A stretch of DNA of 64,000 nucleotides, taken from positions 1 through 64,000 of the forward strand of contig BCIG01000024.1 of the NCBI GenBank assembly GCA_001599915.1, in the 5' to 3' direction. A program made the position numbers and the translations under genes. Positions 21,392 through 32,840 of the stretch are shown piece after piece. Origin of the DNA: Symbiotaphrina buchneri (lineage: Eukaryota > Ascomycota > Symbiotaphrinales > Symbiotaphrinaceae). The notes below the pieces were generated by a model that saw nothing but the letters and a program-made list of their open reading frames with translations, was not told the origin of the DNA and searched no databases. The stretch's first letter is position 1. Each line of letters starts with the position of its first letter.

Positions 21392-23095
21392 TCAAATGGG
21401 CATACACTCCCCAGGCCACTTCTCCACCAACCACATCCAATTCCACTCCCCGCCCTCGTCGCGTGCCCTCCAAACACGCTGCACCAGAAAGTCCCTCGTC
21501 CTCAGCACAGTCCCGGTTCGACGGCTAGTCCACATAGCCTCGAAAACCTCCAGGACCAGCTGGCGCTCGGGGCGGGCCGCCAGCTCCGCTGCGCACAGCA
21601 TGGCCGGCCACAGGCTGGTGCGGATCTCCTCGGGCGGCGCCTGCAGGTACGCCAGCAGCTCGCAGGCCATGCCGAGCGCGACCGCGTCGGCCGCCGCGCT
21701 GCTGCCGGCCGGGTGGAAGAGGCAGTGCAGGTACAGGAGCGCGGCGAGGCGGTGCGCGCACGCCTGCAGCAGGAACTTGCTGTGCGAGCGCGTGAACGAC
21801 GTCTGCGTCGCCATGGGTCGCCAGGCTTCGATGCGGGCGCGGAGGTCGGCCTCGCGGTGCGCCCAGCGGTCACAGTCTCCGCTGCGTACCGTGGAAAGCT
21901 GGGTCGAGGCGCGCGGTGGCTTTATGCTTGTGGGCTCGCTGGTGCGGTCTTGGAGCAGCATCTCCTCGCTGCAGGAGCCAAGGAAGTCGTCGTCGGCGCT
22001 CTTCATGTCCTCGGCCAGCCCAGCCAGCTCGGCGAGGAGCGGCATCAGCGTGACGCTGAAGCCCATGAAGCGGTCGGCCGAGCGGCCGCACTCGTCGTCC
22101 AGCCACACGTCGACCGGCATCTGGTTGCGCCGCCGGTGCGTCAGCGCCATGACCATGTCTTGCCGCGCCAGAGCGCGGATGAAGTATTTAGCCACGGAGC
22201 TGAAGGTCTGTCCTGCGGCGACGTGATGTGTTAGTTTCCGCCCGGCGTAGGCGAGCAGGTTTGGAATCACAGTGTCCGCGGGCGTATAATTGGTGTCAAT
22301 GAGCTGCTCACGCAAGGGTCAGTGAGAAAGATGCTTCTGCGGCCGCTGTGGGGTGGGCTAGAGACGTGACAGGACGGTACGCACATCCATAGCGATGAGT
22401 CCCAGGATAAGAACAATAGCCTGCTCAAGGTCCTCCCCAGACTCATTCATGGCCTTCAAGCGCGCGAGAGTGTGCCCGCGGCGGTCCAGCGCGGGCACGA
22501 TGGAGCCGCTGCCGCTCTGCTGGACGTAGGCCTGCCCGATGCAGAACAGCGTGTCGCTGACAGCGGCGGGGCTGTGCTGCAATACGAGCAGCACGTTGGC
22601 GTTCATCTCATTGATGAACTCCCCGTCGCGGTTCATGACCAGCTCGTGCGGATGCCGATTGAAGTAGAGGCTGATGGCCAGCTCGTCGGCGGCCGAGATG
22701 GTGCCTTGGGGCAGGAAGGCGAGGGTATTGAGGCACAACGGCCAGGCCGAGAAGATGAGTGCCTGATTGTCTACGCTATTCCCGGAGAGGATGGCTGTGG
22801 AGTATTGTATTTCTTCTTTGTCCTCCCCTTTCCCACCCGCGTCCAGTACGCAGATATCCCGCGAAACGGCGACTGCCTGCCGAGCTGCCTGAGGCCGATC
22901 CTTGACTCTCCGCCTTTGCATCTGGCCATGCGCCCAGTATTCGACTTGCTGCCACTGCAGGGAGGGTTTCGCGTCCGTGTATCCCAGACAGACATGCCCG
23001 CGGCGGCTGCAGGTCCCACAAGTTGGTCGCTGCTCGTCGCACTTGATCTTGGAGCGCTTGCATTCAATGCAGCCGCCCCGCGAGCGTTTGATCAT
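21392..23095 (-). CDS. Zn2Cys6 transcription factor (fungal_trans_2 type)
   Basis: Two exons (23095-22385 and 22303-21392) give 540 residues. The N-terminus has a perfect binuclear zinc cluster with C-x2-C-x6-C-x6-C-x2-C-x6-C spacing, starting at GGCIECKRSKIKCDEQRP. The body, with ALIFSAWPLCLNTLAFLP, ISLYFNRHPHELV and a long helical C-terminal half ending in LWPAMLCAAELAARPERQ, VLEVFEAMW and a Trp-rich tail, fits the PF11951 class of middle-homology domains. It acts in the nucleus as a DNA-binding regulator. It is head-to-head with the Clr5/flavin-fold gene, with about 250 bp between the cluster's ATG and that gene, so the two may share control. Confidence 0.9.
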
Positions 23096-23343
23096 GTTGT
23101 CACCATGCCGCTTGGCTTATTGCTATTTTTCGACGTGCTATCGCATTGCTATTAGGCCCGCCCTAAAATGAGTGGGGAGTCGTGGGGAGCGCCATCCGAG
23201 TATCCTTACGGTTGGTGATAAAGATTCCGCATAGGGCCGGATCGTTATCTGATAGCTTAGATAGGAAGAGGAAGAGGCCCGGCGTAGTACTAGCAAGAGC
23301 TAATTTCCACCCGAAACCCCCTGTGAGCACCTAACCTCAATCT

Positions 23344-24686
23344 ATGGGTTACCCTTTCCAATCCGTCCCACCTATCCTCCCTTATAACTCATCACTTCTA
23401 CTGCCCACGGTGGGTCGTTCAAAGCTTCCCTTGGATCCCTATAGGATCTCATCATCTCTTTCTACCGTCAAGACGTGACTCCTGAAGTAATTGCACAGAC
23501 GCTGAAGGACCAACACGGGCTGAACATCAGCGCCCGTACGATCACCGGCCGGCTTAAAGATTGGGGGATCACCAAATACACCAAATCAGACCTGAAAGAT
23601 CCCAATCTAAACCTATGCATCTGTGCCCTCTGGTCTTACTGCCTGAGCGACGACGAGATGCTACATGCGCTACATTCTGAAGGATTCTCAATGGGCAAAA
23701 GTGCGCTCATCAGAGCCCGGAAGCGGCTTGGGTTCTTTCGCAGCATCCATGTGCAAGAGCAGGGACAAGCCGAGGAGGTGCCAGACGACATGGCTCCGAA
23801 CGAATCGGACAACGGCACGCCCGCCAACGCAGACATACCGACTCGCTCCTTGACTCCGCCGCTGCCCGCAATAGAGCCCGCCCGCCTGCGCCGGCACGAG
23901 AATAGAGCCCAGTACGACTGGGAGTCCACCAGCGCCTTGTTCCGTGAGACGTTCTTGGCGCATGTATCGTACGTGGATGACGGCCTGCCGGTGTGTCTGC
24001 CGATGATCGCGCTGCCGTATACGATCGATGGAACGCCGGCGATATACCTGCACGGGCATCCCAGCTCACGGCTGATGGAACTTGTAAGGAAGGCGGAAGG
24101 GCAGGATGCAGGAACGGAGGAAAGGCTGGAAGAGCAGCAGAAGGTTAGGGTGTGCATCACGGCGACGAAAGGTGTGTGAATCCCACCCCCTTTCTGGGCC
24201 CGGCGCACAGATGTTAACAAGTGTCGCGCAGTCGACGGCCTCGTCCTCTCCTCCGCGCCCAACGGACACACCTTCAACTACCGCAGCGGGGTGATCCACG
24301 GGCGGTGTAGCCTGGTGACGGCGCGGGAGACGAAACTCGCGATCATGCGCGCCGTCACGAACCACATCGTTGCCGGCCGCTGGGACGACGTCAACCCGGT
24401 CTCGTCGTTCCAGATCTCCCTCGTGTGCATCATTAGGGTCGACATCGACAAGCTGAGCTTGAAATCCCGTCAAGGCGTGCCGGGCATTCAGCCTCGGGAT
24501 CCGGTCAGAGATGGTGCGGATAGAGATGAGCCGGTGTGGACGGGCGTCGTCCCCGTTTATGAGAGGCTGGAGGAGCCGGTTGAGAGTGGCCTCAGCGTGG
24601 GGGCGGTGATGCCGCACGGGTTGAGCAACTTCATCGATGGGAGGAATGAGAGAGGGAAGAAATATGCGTTGGCTGTGGCGAAGTGA
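23344..24686 (+). CDS. Clr5-like helical DNA-binding modules fused to Pyridox_ox_2 (FMN split barrel)
   Basis: Main exons end at 24171 and resume at 24232 after a 60-bp intron (GTTAAC branch). From about 23445 the protein reads DLIISFYRQDVTPEVIAQTL, then LNISARTITGRLKDWGITKY, a Clr5-like helical module. A second HTH-like module follows (ICALWSYCLSDDEMLHALHS, then GFSMGKSALIRARKRLGFF). After a Pro-rich linker comes a Pyridox_ox_2 (PF12900) barrel: FLAHVSYVDDGLPVCLPMIA, AIYLHGHPSSRLME, KVDGLVLSSAP, FNYRSGVIHGRC, NHIVAGRWDDVNP, PVWTGVVPVYE. The first ATG-led frame (23344, ending LDPYR) meets the Clr5 frame one base out of step at 23445, so a 1-base deletion or an unseen splice is likely. It may be a flavin- or heme-sensing regulator (inference). 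Confidence 0.72.
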
Positions 24687-25022
24687 TAGGCGGGGGTAAG
24701 TAGTGATAGAAATAGACGATGAGGTTGGTTTTGGATGAGAATTCATGCATCGTCTTGAATTATTTGTGAATGATCACAGGGTAGTTGAAATGTGATCATA
24801 ACAGGCCACTATCATCAGTGAAGGAAGTATTCGCACAGACTATCTTCTACTAGAGACACCAAGTTTGACGAAGGCTTCATATATTACTGAAAGTTCTGAA
24901 GGCCCCAGCCACAGGCTCCCGGGTATCGCGGCTTCACCAATCAACTTCCAGACCCTTCTCTCGCTCTCTTCGCCTCGATTTTCTCTACAGCTATCCGCCT
25001 GCGGCTCCTACGCCCACAACTC
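24687..25022. other. convergent intergenic, 336 bp
   Basis: 3' flanks only. Nothing recognised. Confidence 0.4.
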
Positions 25023-26800
25023 TTACAGCTTATACCTAAAGTGCTTATTCTCAAAATCAGTCAAATCTTCAAATCCCTCAAGTGCCTCCTGCTCCTCTTG
25101 CGCGTGGAAGCCCTGACGAACTCTGCTCCTATTTTGCAGCCAGCGTGTCCCCGTATAGATAATCTGCAGCACTACGACGGCCGCATAGCATGTCTCGAGC
25201 GCCTTTATAGCAGAGAAATAGCGCGTTGCTTCATCGGTGAAGAAGTAATGCGGGCCAGCTATTTTTCCGGCACAGTAAAAGCTGCGGAAGAAGGAGCATG
25301 AGTGGTAGGTCCTGTGGGATTTGGAAAGGCATCGGAGACATACATGAAGAAAAGGCCAACGACGGTCGTCCGCTTGGTGTGGCCTGCCACGTTCAGCATC
25401 GGAAGCGTCCAGCTCAGCACGACGGGCGAGCCGAGAAAGCTCTGCACCCAGGCGCAGGCCACGAGGTTGTAACGGTGAGCAGTGCTAATGGTCATAATGC
25501 CAGCCAGGCCAATGATGCCTGGGATGCAGCCGACTGCGTACAAGGTATCAGTAAGTACATAAATAAGATGCAGGCCAGACTTACGGATGATAGTTGCGCC
25601 AGTCATGTTCTTATATGTGGAGATAATGCCCAAGATGATACAACCGACGACCTCCACTGCGCCTCCGGGCATCTGCATCAGCGTTGACTTGATCGCCGAG
25701 AAGCCGAAACCTTTGATCAGCGGGCTCATGAATGTCGTCACGCTACCGTTCAGCATGCCCAGCGCGGCCGACTCCAGCAAGAGCAGGTATGTTTTGGGGT
25801 CCAGCAATGCCTCCTTCACCTGGTACGGCAAGAACTTGGTATGTTTGACACCGGTGCGGTTGCGCGAGATCCGCCACACGGCCACCATGCGTTCGTACTC
25901 GGTCAGCACGCGCGCGTTGTGGGGCCCGTCGGGGAGGTAGAAGAAGATGATGAAGCCCCACATGAAAGTCAACGCGCCGACGACGAGGAAGATCAGCTTC
26001 CAGTTTGCCACGGCAGAGTGGTCCGAGTGCCCGAGGCCCCATGCGATCAGCGAGCCAAGGATGCTGGAGACGCCGTTGATGCCGATCCAAAGGTTGGTGC
26101 GCAGCGGCTGCTCTTCCCGTGTCCAGAGCATGGACGTGAGCAGGATCCAGGCGGGCGAGATGCAGCTCTCGACGAAGCCCAGGAAAAAGCGCACGGCGAA
26201 GAAACCTGAGAAGTTCGATACAGTCGCCTGAAGCATGCAGACACCGCCCCATACGAAACAGATACTGCCGATGAGCTTGCCGACGGGGAAACGCTGGAGC
26301 GCGAGGTTAGACGGCCAGGCGCCGCATAGCCAGCCAAAGTAGAGCGCACTGGCGACCCTGGGCAGGTTAGTATCATCAATCAGGCAGGCAGTGAAGTGAG
26401 ATCCTCAGACCAGCTATAATCCTGCCCAGTTAAATTCGTGTCCGCTTGCATGCCGTAGGCGTTCGAGTAATTGAGTCTGCGGGTCATCAGTAGTGTCTTC
26501 CGTTGATGTGCACAATGTTACGGACGTTTGCTTGTCGAGAAAGCTCAACATATACGTCGTCATCATCATTGGCAGGACAATAAAATCTAGCTTGCGCCGG
26601 ACTTTGACGGCATCCTCCTCCAGCTGCGCCGCATCATATCCTAAAGACTGCTGGTACAAGGCAAGACCGACATCCGCATGTTCAGCGGTGTGCTCGTCTT
26701 TGGCCGCGAGATCACTGATCTCCCCGATGAATCCGGGCGTTGCTTCGATAGTATCGTCGGTCTGTTGCCTGCAATTGGCCGTTTTCTCGGTGTGCGCCAT
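25023..26800 (-). CDS. MFS allantoate-permease-type transporter (ACS family)
   Basis: Five exons: 26800-26526, 26476-26411, 26357-25585, 25533 to about 25354, then a last exon ending at 25023. Joins recover LSFLDKQTLNYSNAYGMQAD, DYSWVASALYFGWLCGAWPS and ATIILGCIPGIIG. The N-terminal KLDFIVLPMMMTTYMLSFLDK helix, FFLGFVESCISPAWILLTSM and the FYLPDGPHNARVLTEYER loop are hallmarks of the anion:cation symporter family (Dal5, Tna1, vitamin carriers). Twelve helices. It likely imports a small carboxylate such as allantoate, a ureido acid or a vitamin. It diverges from the amidase gene across a 681-bp promoter rich in GATA sites, which supports a nitrogen-source role. Confidence 0.9.
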
Positions 26801-26984
26801 ATTATCGAATAATCGGCCTGGTTGATCTTCGAGAGAGAAGGGCTTGCTCGACGCTTATGCACGGTGTCGATCCAACGAAATTGATATCGACAGGAATTTG
26901 CCATCAAATGTATGATCAATCAAGCCCTGCCGCTGCCGCAGGCCGCTCTTTATAACTCACCTGACATGCCATATCTTGACTTTG

Positions 26985-27328
26985 TTATCTGGGTTATCAT
27001 GGGTGAGGGATGGAGTGTGGGTGACTGGACTGGCCTCCTAAGTCCGAATAGGCAATCCGTTGCTATCAGTAAGATGCTATCGCGCCATTCGCTTTTGTAC
27101 GGACCCCGGTCAGATCTTGACCATACACGGATACCACCCGCTATCAAGAACCCTGCTAGAACAAGGATCGGCATGCTATTGCCCCTTTCCTCGTTTTCAG
27201 GTCTGCCGGAATGTGTCGGATCCGCCCGAGATAGCTTGAGGATTTCCGTTCTTGTCCATTGAATGCTATCTTACTAAGCCTGTATCCCTTGATGTCATGA
27301 GCCCGGTAGCTATTAGAGGACTCGATAG
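26985..27328. promoter_or_regulatory. cluster of eight HGATAR (GATA-factor) sites
   Basis: Within the divergent promoter of the permease and amidase genes, HGATAR or its complement begins at 26985, 26994, 27063, 27077, 27141, 27229, 27266 and 27323. With equal base use about one would be expected in this span. Fungal AreA/Nit2 activates nitrogen-scavenging genes through paired HGATAR sites, and the 26985/26994 pair and 27063/27077 pair are closely spaced. Both start codons lie 150-530 bp away. Binding is inferred. Confidence 0.6.
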
Positions 27329-27481
27329 CGAGCGCTGGCTTCCGCAATCGCCTAAGAATTTTGGTGTCTTGAACTTAGATGCTTAGGGGCCTGCATGATC
27401 ACCCATGTTCCGAGATCGGAGAGTCACTCTTTGCCCACATTATAATTACTTCAGACCCTGCATCCACCATGACCTGCCCTG

Positions 27482-29345
27482 ATGCCATCGAAGGAATCCG
27501 TCCTCTCTAGCATGCCTTCTCAACGCTCTTGGCAAGACGTGGCCGCCGCCAAACAAGAAGAACAAGCTTCACGGATCCCCTCTGCATGGAAACTCTCTCC
27601 TCAAGCCATACCCGGCCCGGATGTCAGGGACCTGCGCCCCATAGCTGCATCATGTGGACTCCTGTCCAAACGAGAGCTGGACATCACGGGTTCCTACGAC
27701 GCCACGACATTGGTGGAGAAGATGGCCGCGGCTGAGTTCACGGCCGAGGAGGTCATCACCGCGTTCTGCAAGCGCGCAGCCGTAGGGCAGCAACTGTGCA
27801 GGAACCTCACGGAAATCATGTTCACGGATGCTATTGAGGAGGGAAGGAGATTGGATCGGCACTTCAAGGAAACTGGGAAGATCGTTGGTCCGCTCCATGG
27901 GATCCCCATGACCTTCAAGGTAGATGAAATCGTCATTACTCTTTCGGCTATGGCCTCACCGGTAACAGGAATGCTTCCATGTCAAAGGCTACGATTACAC
28001 TGACGGCTATATATCTCGCGCCTTCAACCCTTCTACATACGACAGCTATCTAATTGAGATTGTCCGCAATGCCGGCGCCGTTGTCATCGCAAAGACAAAT
28101 AATCCGCAGACCATGTTGGTTGCCGAGACGGATAATAATATTTTCGGCCAGACCAAGAACCCTATCGTATCGCACCTCACTCCCGGCGGCAGCAGTGGAG
28201 GTGAGGGTTCAGCGCAGGCCTTTCGTTCCAGCGCCTTGGGCATTGGGACTGATGTGGGCGGGTCCATTCGGTGAGACTATAAGCACTTAACTTCTTTCAC
28301 CACCATTTCGCTGATGGATCTCTTGCCAGTATTCCTTCTGCATTCAATGGCATCTATGGCTACAAGCCCTCTGCAGGCTTGCTGCCCCTCCTCAGATACG
28401 CCTTCTCCAACTACCCAGGCCTCAACACGGGCGTACCCGCCGTCTGCGGCCCCATGGGCCACTCCGTACGCGATCTGAGCCTCCTAACGCGCACTGTGCG
28501 GCGCGCCCAGCCCTGGCTGCATGACCCGGCAGTCATGCCCTACGTTCTGGAACGCGGGAGCACCGCACGCAAGCCGGTAGTCGGACTCATCCACAAGAGC
28601 GGCCTCACGCCGCACCCACCTATCCGGCGCGCTCTGGCAACGGCGGCCAGCAAACTGCGGTCGGCCGGGGTCGAAGTGCGCGACTTCGAGCCGCCCTCGT
28701 TCTCCGATCTGCGCCTCATCACGCGCGAGCTCTTCACCGCCGACGGGCTGTCGTACGCGAAGCGCGAGCTGCAGAAGGCCGGCGAACCCGTCGTGCCCAG
28801 CGTGCTCAAGATCGGCTTCTGGGAGCTGCCCGCAAAGACGATCGAGGAGCTATGGGGCTGGAATGCGAAGCGTGCGGCCTGGGCGACGGACATGCTGGAT
28901 CGATGGCGCGAGGCCGGCGTGGACGTGGTGCTGTGCCCTGCGGGCCCGACGGTGGCCCTCAAGTATGGCGAGTGGAAGAGCGACATGTATACCGTGGCGT
29001 GGAACGCGGTCGATGTATGTCCTTGCGCCCCTTTCTGGGCGAAGAGGGTTAGAGCTGACCGTGGGTTGTGCGCAGTATCCGGTTGTGGTACTGCCGGTGT
29101 CAACGGTAGATCCAAAGGTCGATGTCCCCGACACGGACTTCTCTCCGCTGTCTGAGCTTGATAAAGAGTTTCATGCCATGTGTAGGTAACGTTCTTTCTT
29201 GGTTGTCGCGCTCGCTGATGGTGATGTAGATGACCCGCAGCTGATGGCGAGAGCGCCGGTGTCGCTTGAGCTGGTCGGACGACACTTGGACGACGAACAG
29301 CTGCTTCAGGACGCTGAGTTGATTGATGGAGTGCTGCGTAGCTGA
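27482..29345 (+). CDS. amidase (acetamidase/GatA-like signature family)
   Basis: Five exons (27482-27919, 27969-28270, 28330-29014, 29076-29181, 29230-29345) give 548 residues. The amidase triad is visible: Lys in VIAKTNNPQT, the cis-Ser in TPGGSSGGEGS and the nucleophile Ser in GIGTDVGGSIRIPSAF. The opening SWQDVAAAKQEEQASRIP is typical of fungal general amidases, so the ATG at 27512 may be the true start. The product hydrolyses carboxamides to acid plus ammonia, usually to feed nitrogen. It diverges from the allantoate-type permease, and a GATA-site-rich promoter between them suggests shared nitrogen control. Confidence 0.93.
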
Positions 29346-29731
29346 AACATAGGCTGCGTTGCTGAAGGAGAGAAATGCTGACTGTGGAGAGCCTTTTGTG
29401 TATTAGAGAACTGGTAACACTTAAAGCATAAAACAACAAAGCTGACATTATACAATATATTGGAATGTCGGAGACCTTCATTCATACGCTCTCCAATCCT
29501 CTTCACCACATCCAATAACATTGGAGTTATACTTGGTCACTTGTCTCAATTCACGTTGTCTCTATTCTCCCTAACCACAAACAGTATTCCCACCTCATCC
29601 ACGTCTTTCTTTATGCAGACAGCACCCACCTCCCCCGGACTATTTCTCCACATACGAACACTTTATATCCCCCACATCATCAACCACCAACCATCGATGC
29701 CACCATCCCAGCACGCTGAGCGGTTCAGCAC
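29346..29731. other. intergenic, 386 bp
   Basis: CT- and CCA-rich promoter/leader of the P450 gene on the plus strand. No other feature seen. Confidence 0.4.
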
Positions 29732-31737
29732 ATGAAATTCCCGCCCTTATTCACCAACAGTAGGCCATTAATCACTTCAAAACTCAACATGGCTCCAACA
29801 ATAGCCATCCCCTCCGCCACAACCTTCGCCAAAAGCCACACTCTCACCCTCCTCTTCATCCTCCCTTTCACCCTCCTCCTAGCCCGCTTCGCCATCCGCG
29901 CATGGTGGACGCCGCTCCGGCACATTCCGGGGCCTTTCTGGGCGAAATTCGGCCGGCTCTGGAAGTTAATCGAGATCTACAAGGGCGGGTTCGAAAAGAC
30001 CGATATTGCACTGCATCGGAAATACGGTTCGCTAGCCTTCTCCCTTCCCCGTGTTTAATTAAGGGGTGCAGAAGGCTGATATTGTGCGCGCAGGCCCCGT
30101 TGTGCGCATCGCCGACGAGTTCAGCATCGATGACCCGGACGCCGCGCGGATTATTTACGGGCACGGCAGCCAGTTCATCAAAGTGCGCTCCTCCACTCCC
30201 CTGGCCCTCTCCCTCTCGTCCCCCACCCTCCCTCTCTCACCCTCTCCTAACACTAACTCCCCTTCCCAGTCACCATGGTACTACGCCAGCGGCCCAGTCG
30301 ATCCACACGTTCCATCCCTGTTCACAACGCGCGATCCGGCCTTGCACGCAGCGACGCGGCGGAAGGTGGCGGCGTCGTACTCGATGACGTCGCTGCTGAA
30401 GATGGAGAAGTATGTTGATGACTGCTCGGCCGTGTGCGTGCAGCGCCTAAGAGACTTTGTGAAGACGGGTGAGACGGTCGATATGGCGCGGTTTTTGCAG
30501 TTTTATGCTTTTGATGTCATTGGGGAACTGACTGTAAGCCCTACCACCCTCCTGTCCTCTGGGATAGTAAACAATGGGAGAAACCTCCTTTCTTCCTCTG
30601 AGTGGGCTGATCCTCGGGATGTTCACTGGGTGTGCTCTGTTCCCAGGTGGGCGCACGCTTCGGCTTCCTCGACGAGCTGCAGGACATCGACAACATCATC
30701 TCCGCCATCGACACATACCTGCGGTACAGCGCCAACGTGGGCGTATACTCCGAATTCCACCCACTCGCTTCGCGTTTGCAACAACGCTTCAAGCCCGGCG
30801 CTGGACGCAGCTCCATCGCGTCCTTCACAAACGCCCAAATCAACAAGCGCGAGAAGCAGGGATACAGCCCGCACGAGCTGGACGGGATCGGGGATTTCCT
30901 GTCCACCTACCTCGCAGCGCACAAACGTGACCCCAGTGTGTTCACGTCCGCGGATGTGTTTATGGGGTGTATTACGAATATTGGCGCGGGCTCGGATACG
31001 ACGGGGATTAGTCTGAGTGCGATTCTGTGGAATCTGATTCGGAATCCGGGGGCGATGAGGAGGTTGAGAGAGGAGCTGGATGAGAAGAGAGCGAAAGGGG
31101 AACTGGGCGAGTGGGTTACGTATAAGCAGGCCCAGGAGTGTCCGTATCTGCAGGCGGTGGTGAAGGAGGCGTTGAGGGTCCATCCCGCGACGGGGCTGCC
31201 GATGGGGAGGGTCGTGCCGAAGGGTGGAGCGGTGTTGGCGGGCACGTTTTTTCCCGAAGGGGTGCGTATTCTCCACGGTCTTGAGGTATATGCGTCTAAC
31301 GTCTCTGCAGAGTATTGTCGGAATCAACTCGTGGGTCGCGCACATGAACACCTCCGTCTTCGGGCCCGATGCCGCCGTGTTCCGTCCCGAGCGGTGGCTG
31401 GTCGACAAGGATAATACAACGAGATGGATCGCTACTTCTTTGCCGTAAGTCATCCCTCCCTTTACCCAGCTCTCTCCACATCTCTTCTTCTTCCCATTCC
31501 TTTACATCATCTCCATCAAACACTGCTCTAACATCTATCTTCTGTAAACAGTTCGGCATGGGCTCACGGACCTGCATCGGGAAGAACATCAGCCTGATGG
31601 AGATGAGCAAGGTGATCCCGACGATCGTGCAGAAATTCGATTTTCAGCTCGTTGATCCCGCGGAGGAACTCAAAACGGATAATGTCTGGTTCGTCAAGCC
31701 GAAGAATTTTTATTGTAAGGTCTCGCTGCGGCAGTGA
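29732..31737 (+). pseudogene. cytochrome P450 (pisatin-demethylase-like) with a frame slip
   Basis: Six exons (29732-30026, 30094-30182, 30270-30533, 30647-31261, 31311-31444, 31552-31737). An N-terminal membrane helix (about TLTLLFILPFTLLLARFAI), proline-rich LRHIPGPFWAK, I-helix GAGSDTTGISL, K-helix ExxR in VVKEALRVHPATG, FRPERWL and heme loop FGMGSRTCIGKN are all present. The product is an ER-bound monooxygenase of the pisatin demethylase-like group. Exon 5 is one base short: the reading frame through FRPERWLVDKDNT meets the conserved MDRYFFA-FGMGSRTC segment out of phase at about 31421-31425. No alternative splice restores it, so this is a recent pseudogene or a sequencing error. ATG at 29789 is an alternative start. 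Confidence 0.78.
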
Positions 31738-32840
31738 ACGGCGACGGTCAGAGGGTAGGGATATGGATATGGATGTTTTTGTTTGTGCGTTGCAGGAGAT
31801 TCCCTTCTCTATGAGTGGCTATGGGTTTGTCATGTAATTTACTGCTTCTACGGGCGTCATGAGGGGATCTGATATTCATTTTACCCACCTTAAGCCGCTA
31901 CGGCCGCTGCATCCGTTCAGTAGTTCCACGCACCGCAAACATTGACGCTGGCTGTGTGCACCGCTCTCCAAACGTCACAAGACAGCTGTAGAGTATAGTA
32001 TATCCAGCCTTGGTCTTCCAAGTTTATCCATGTGCCTAGATCATAGATACCATTCCTGCCTCTACTGCCGAAACGTAGACGCCATTATCAGTGCGGAGCA
32101 GGAATGGTTAGTACAGTACCCCCGCGAGTTGGAGGGCGTGGAGGTGGAGGTGGGGAAGCATGGGTGGTGCAGTGGGGGTGGGGAAGTAGAGTTCACAGGC
32201 GATCGTTTTGCTACGCACCATCAAAAGTCAGGGCTGTTAAGTGGGCTTTCCCCGGACTCTTGCTCTTGCTAGGATTCGGGCGTGGAGGGGGACATGGGGC
32301 ACTTCAAGTAGCTCGGCTATCATTATTATGACCAGGGAACATAGATGAGGACTTCATAGGGATTTCATTGCAAATCTTCCATTGCCTATAGACAATGCTG
32401 CACGAAATCATTCAAGTCCTAGAGAACAGAAGCAAAGCACTGTCTCCAACTGCCCGCATAACTGATGACAAGTAACAGATCGGAAACCCGGCATTCGCAT
32501 CGACGGGGGCTGTCTGGAAGTACCGGCAAGTGGGGTTGCGCCAATTGCCGTGGAGGATACCTGCGGGGTTACTGCTACCCCGATATTCCTGGCCGAGAAC
32601 CCCCGCAAAACCCGCGTTTTAGATAGGCCCGCGTTGGGAAGGGGGTGGGCAGCCCAGAGGTGTATAACTAAAAGGCGGATCCCCGTGGAAGCCTACCTCA
32701 GAAGATAGCAATCCAGAGAGCAAAGCCCAGAGCAATCGAAGAGAAAAACCAGTGCACCGGATCCTAACATATCTGAAGCGCGACCGAGACAAGCAAATAC
32801 AGCTCGGGCTCTATCCCACCCAGGCCAAAACAACTCCACC
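31738..32840. other. intergenic, 1.1 kb
   Basis: 3' flank of the P450 and promoter of the dioxygenase, with a TATAACTA element near 32663. No gene recognised. Confidence 0.45.

Noticed and set aside
21303-22234. Plus-strand 307-codon frame over the Zn2Cys6 gene
   Set aside because: Antisense shadow in GC-rich coding DNA; the minus-strand frame carries the zinc cluster and middle-homology domain.
28540-29481. 313-codon minus-strand frame over the amidase
   Set aside because: The amidase triad and consistent splicing are on the plus strand.
30623-31453. 276-codon minus-strand frame over the P450
   Set aside because: Antisense to P450 hallmarks; composition is random.
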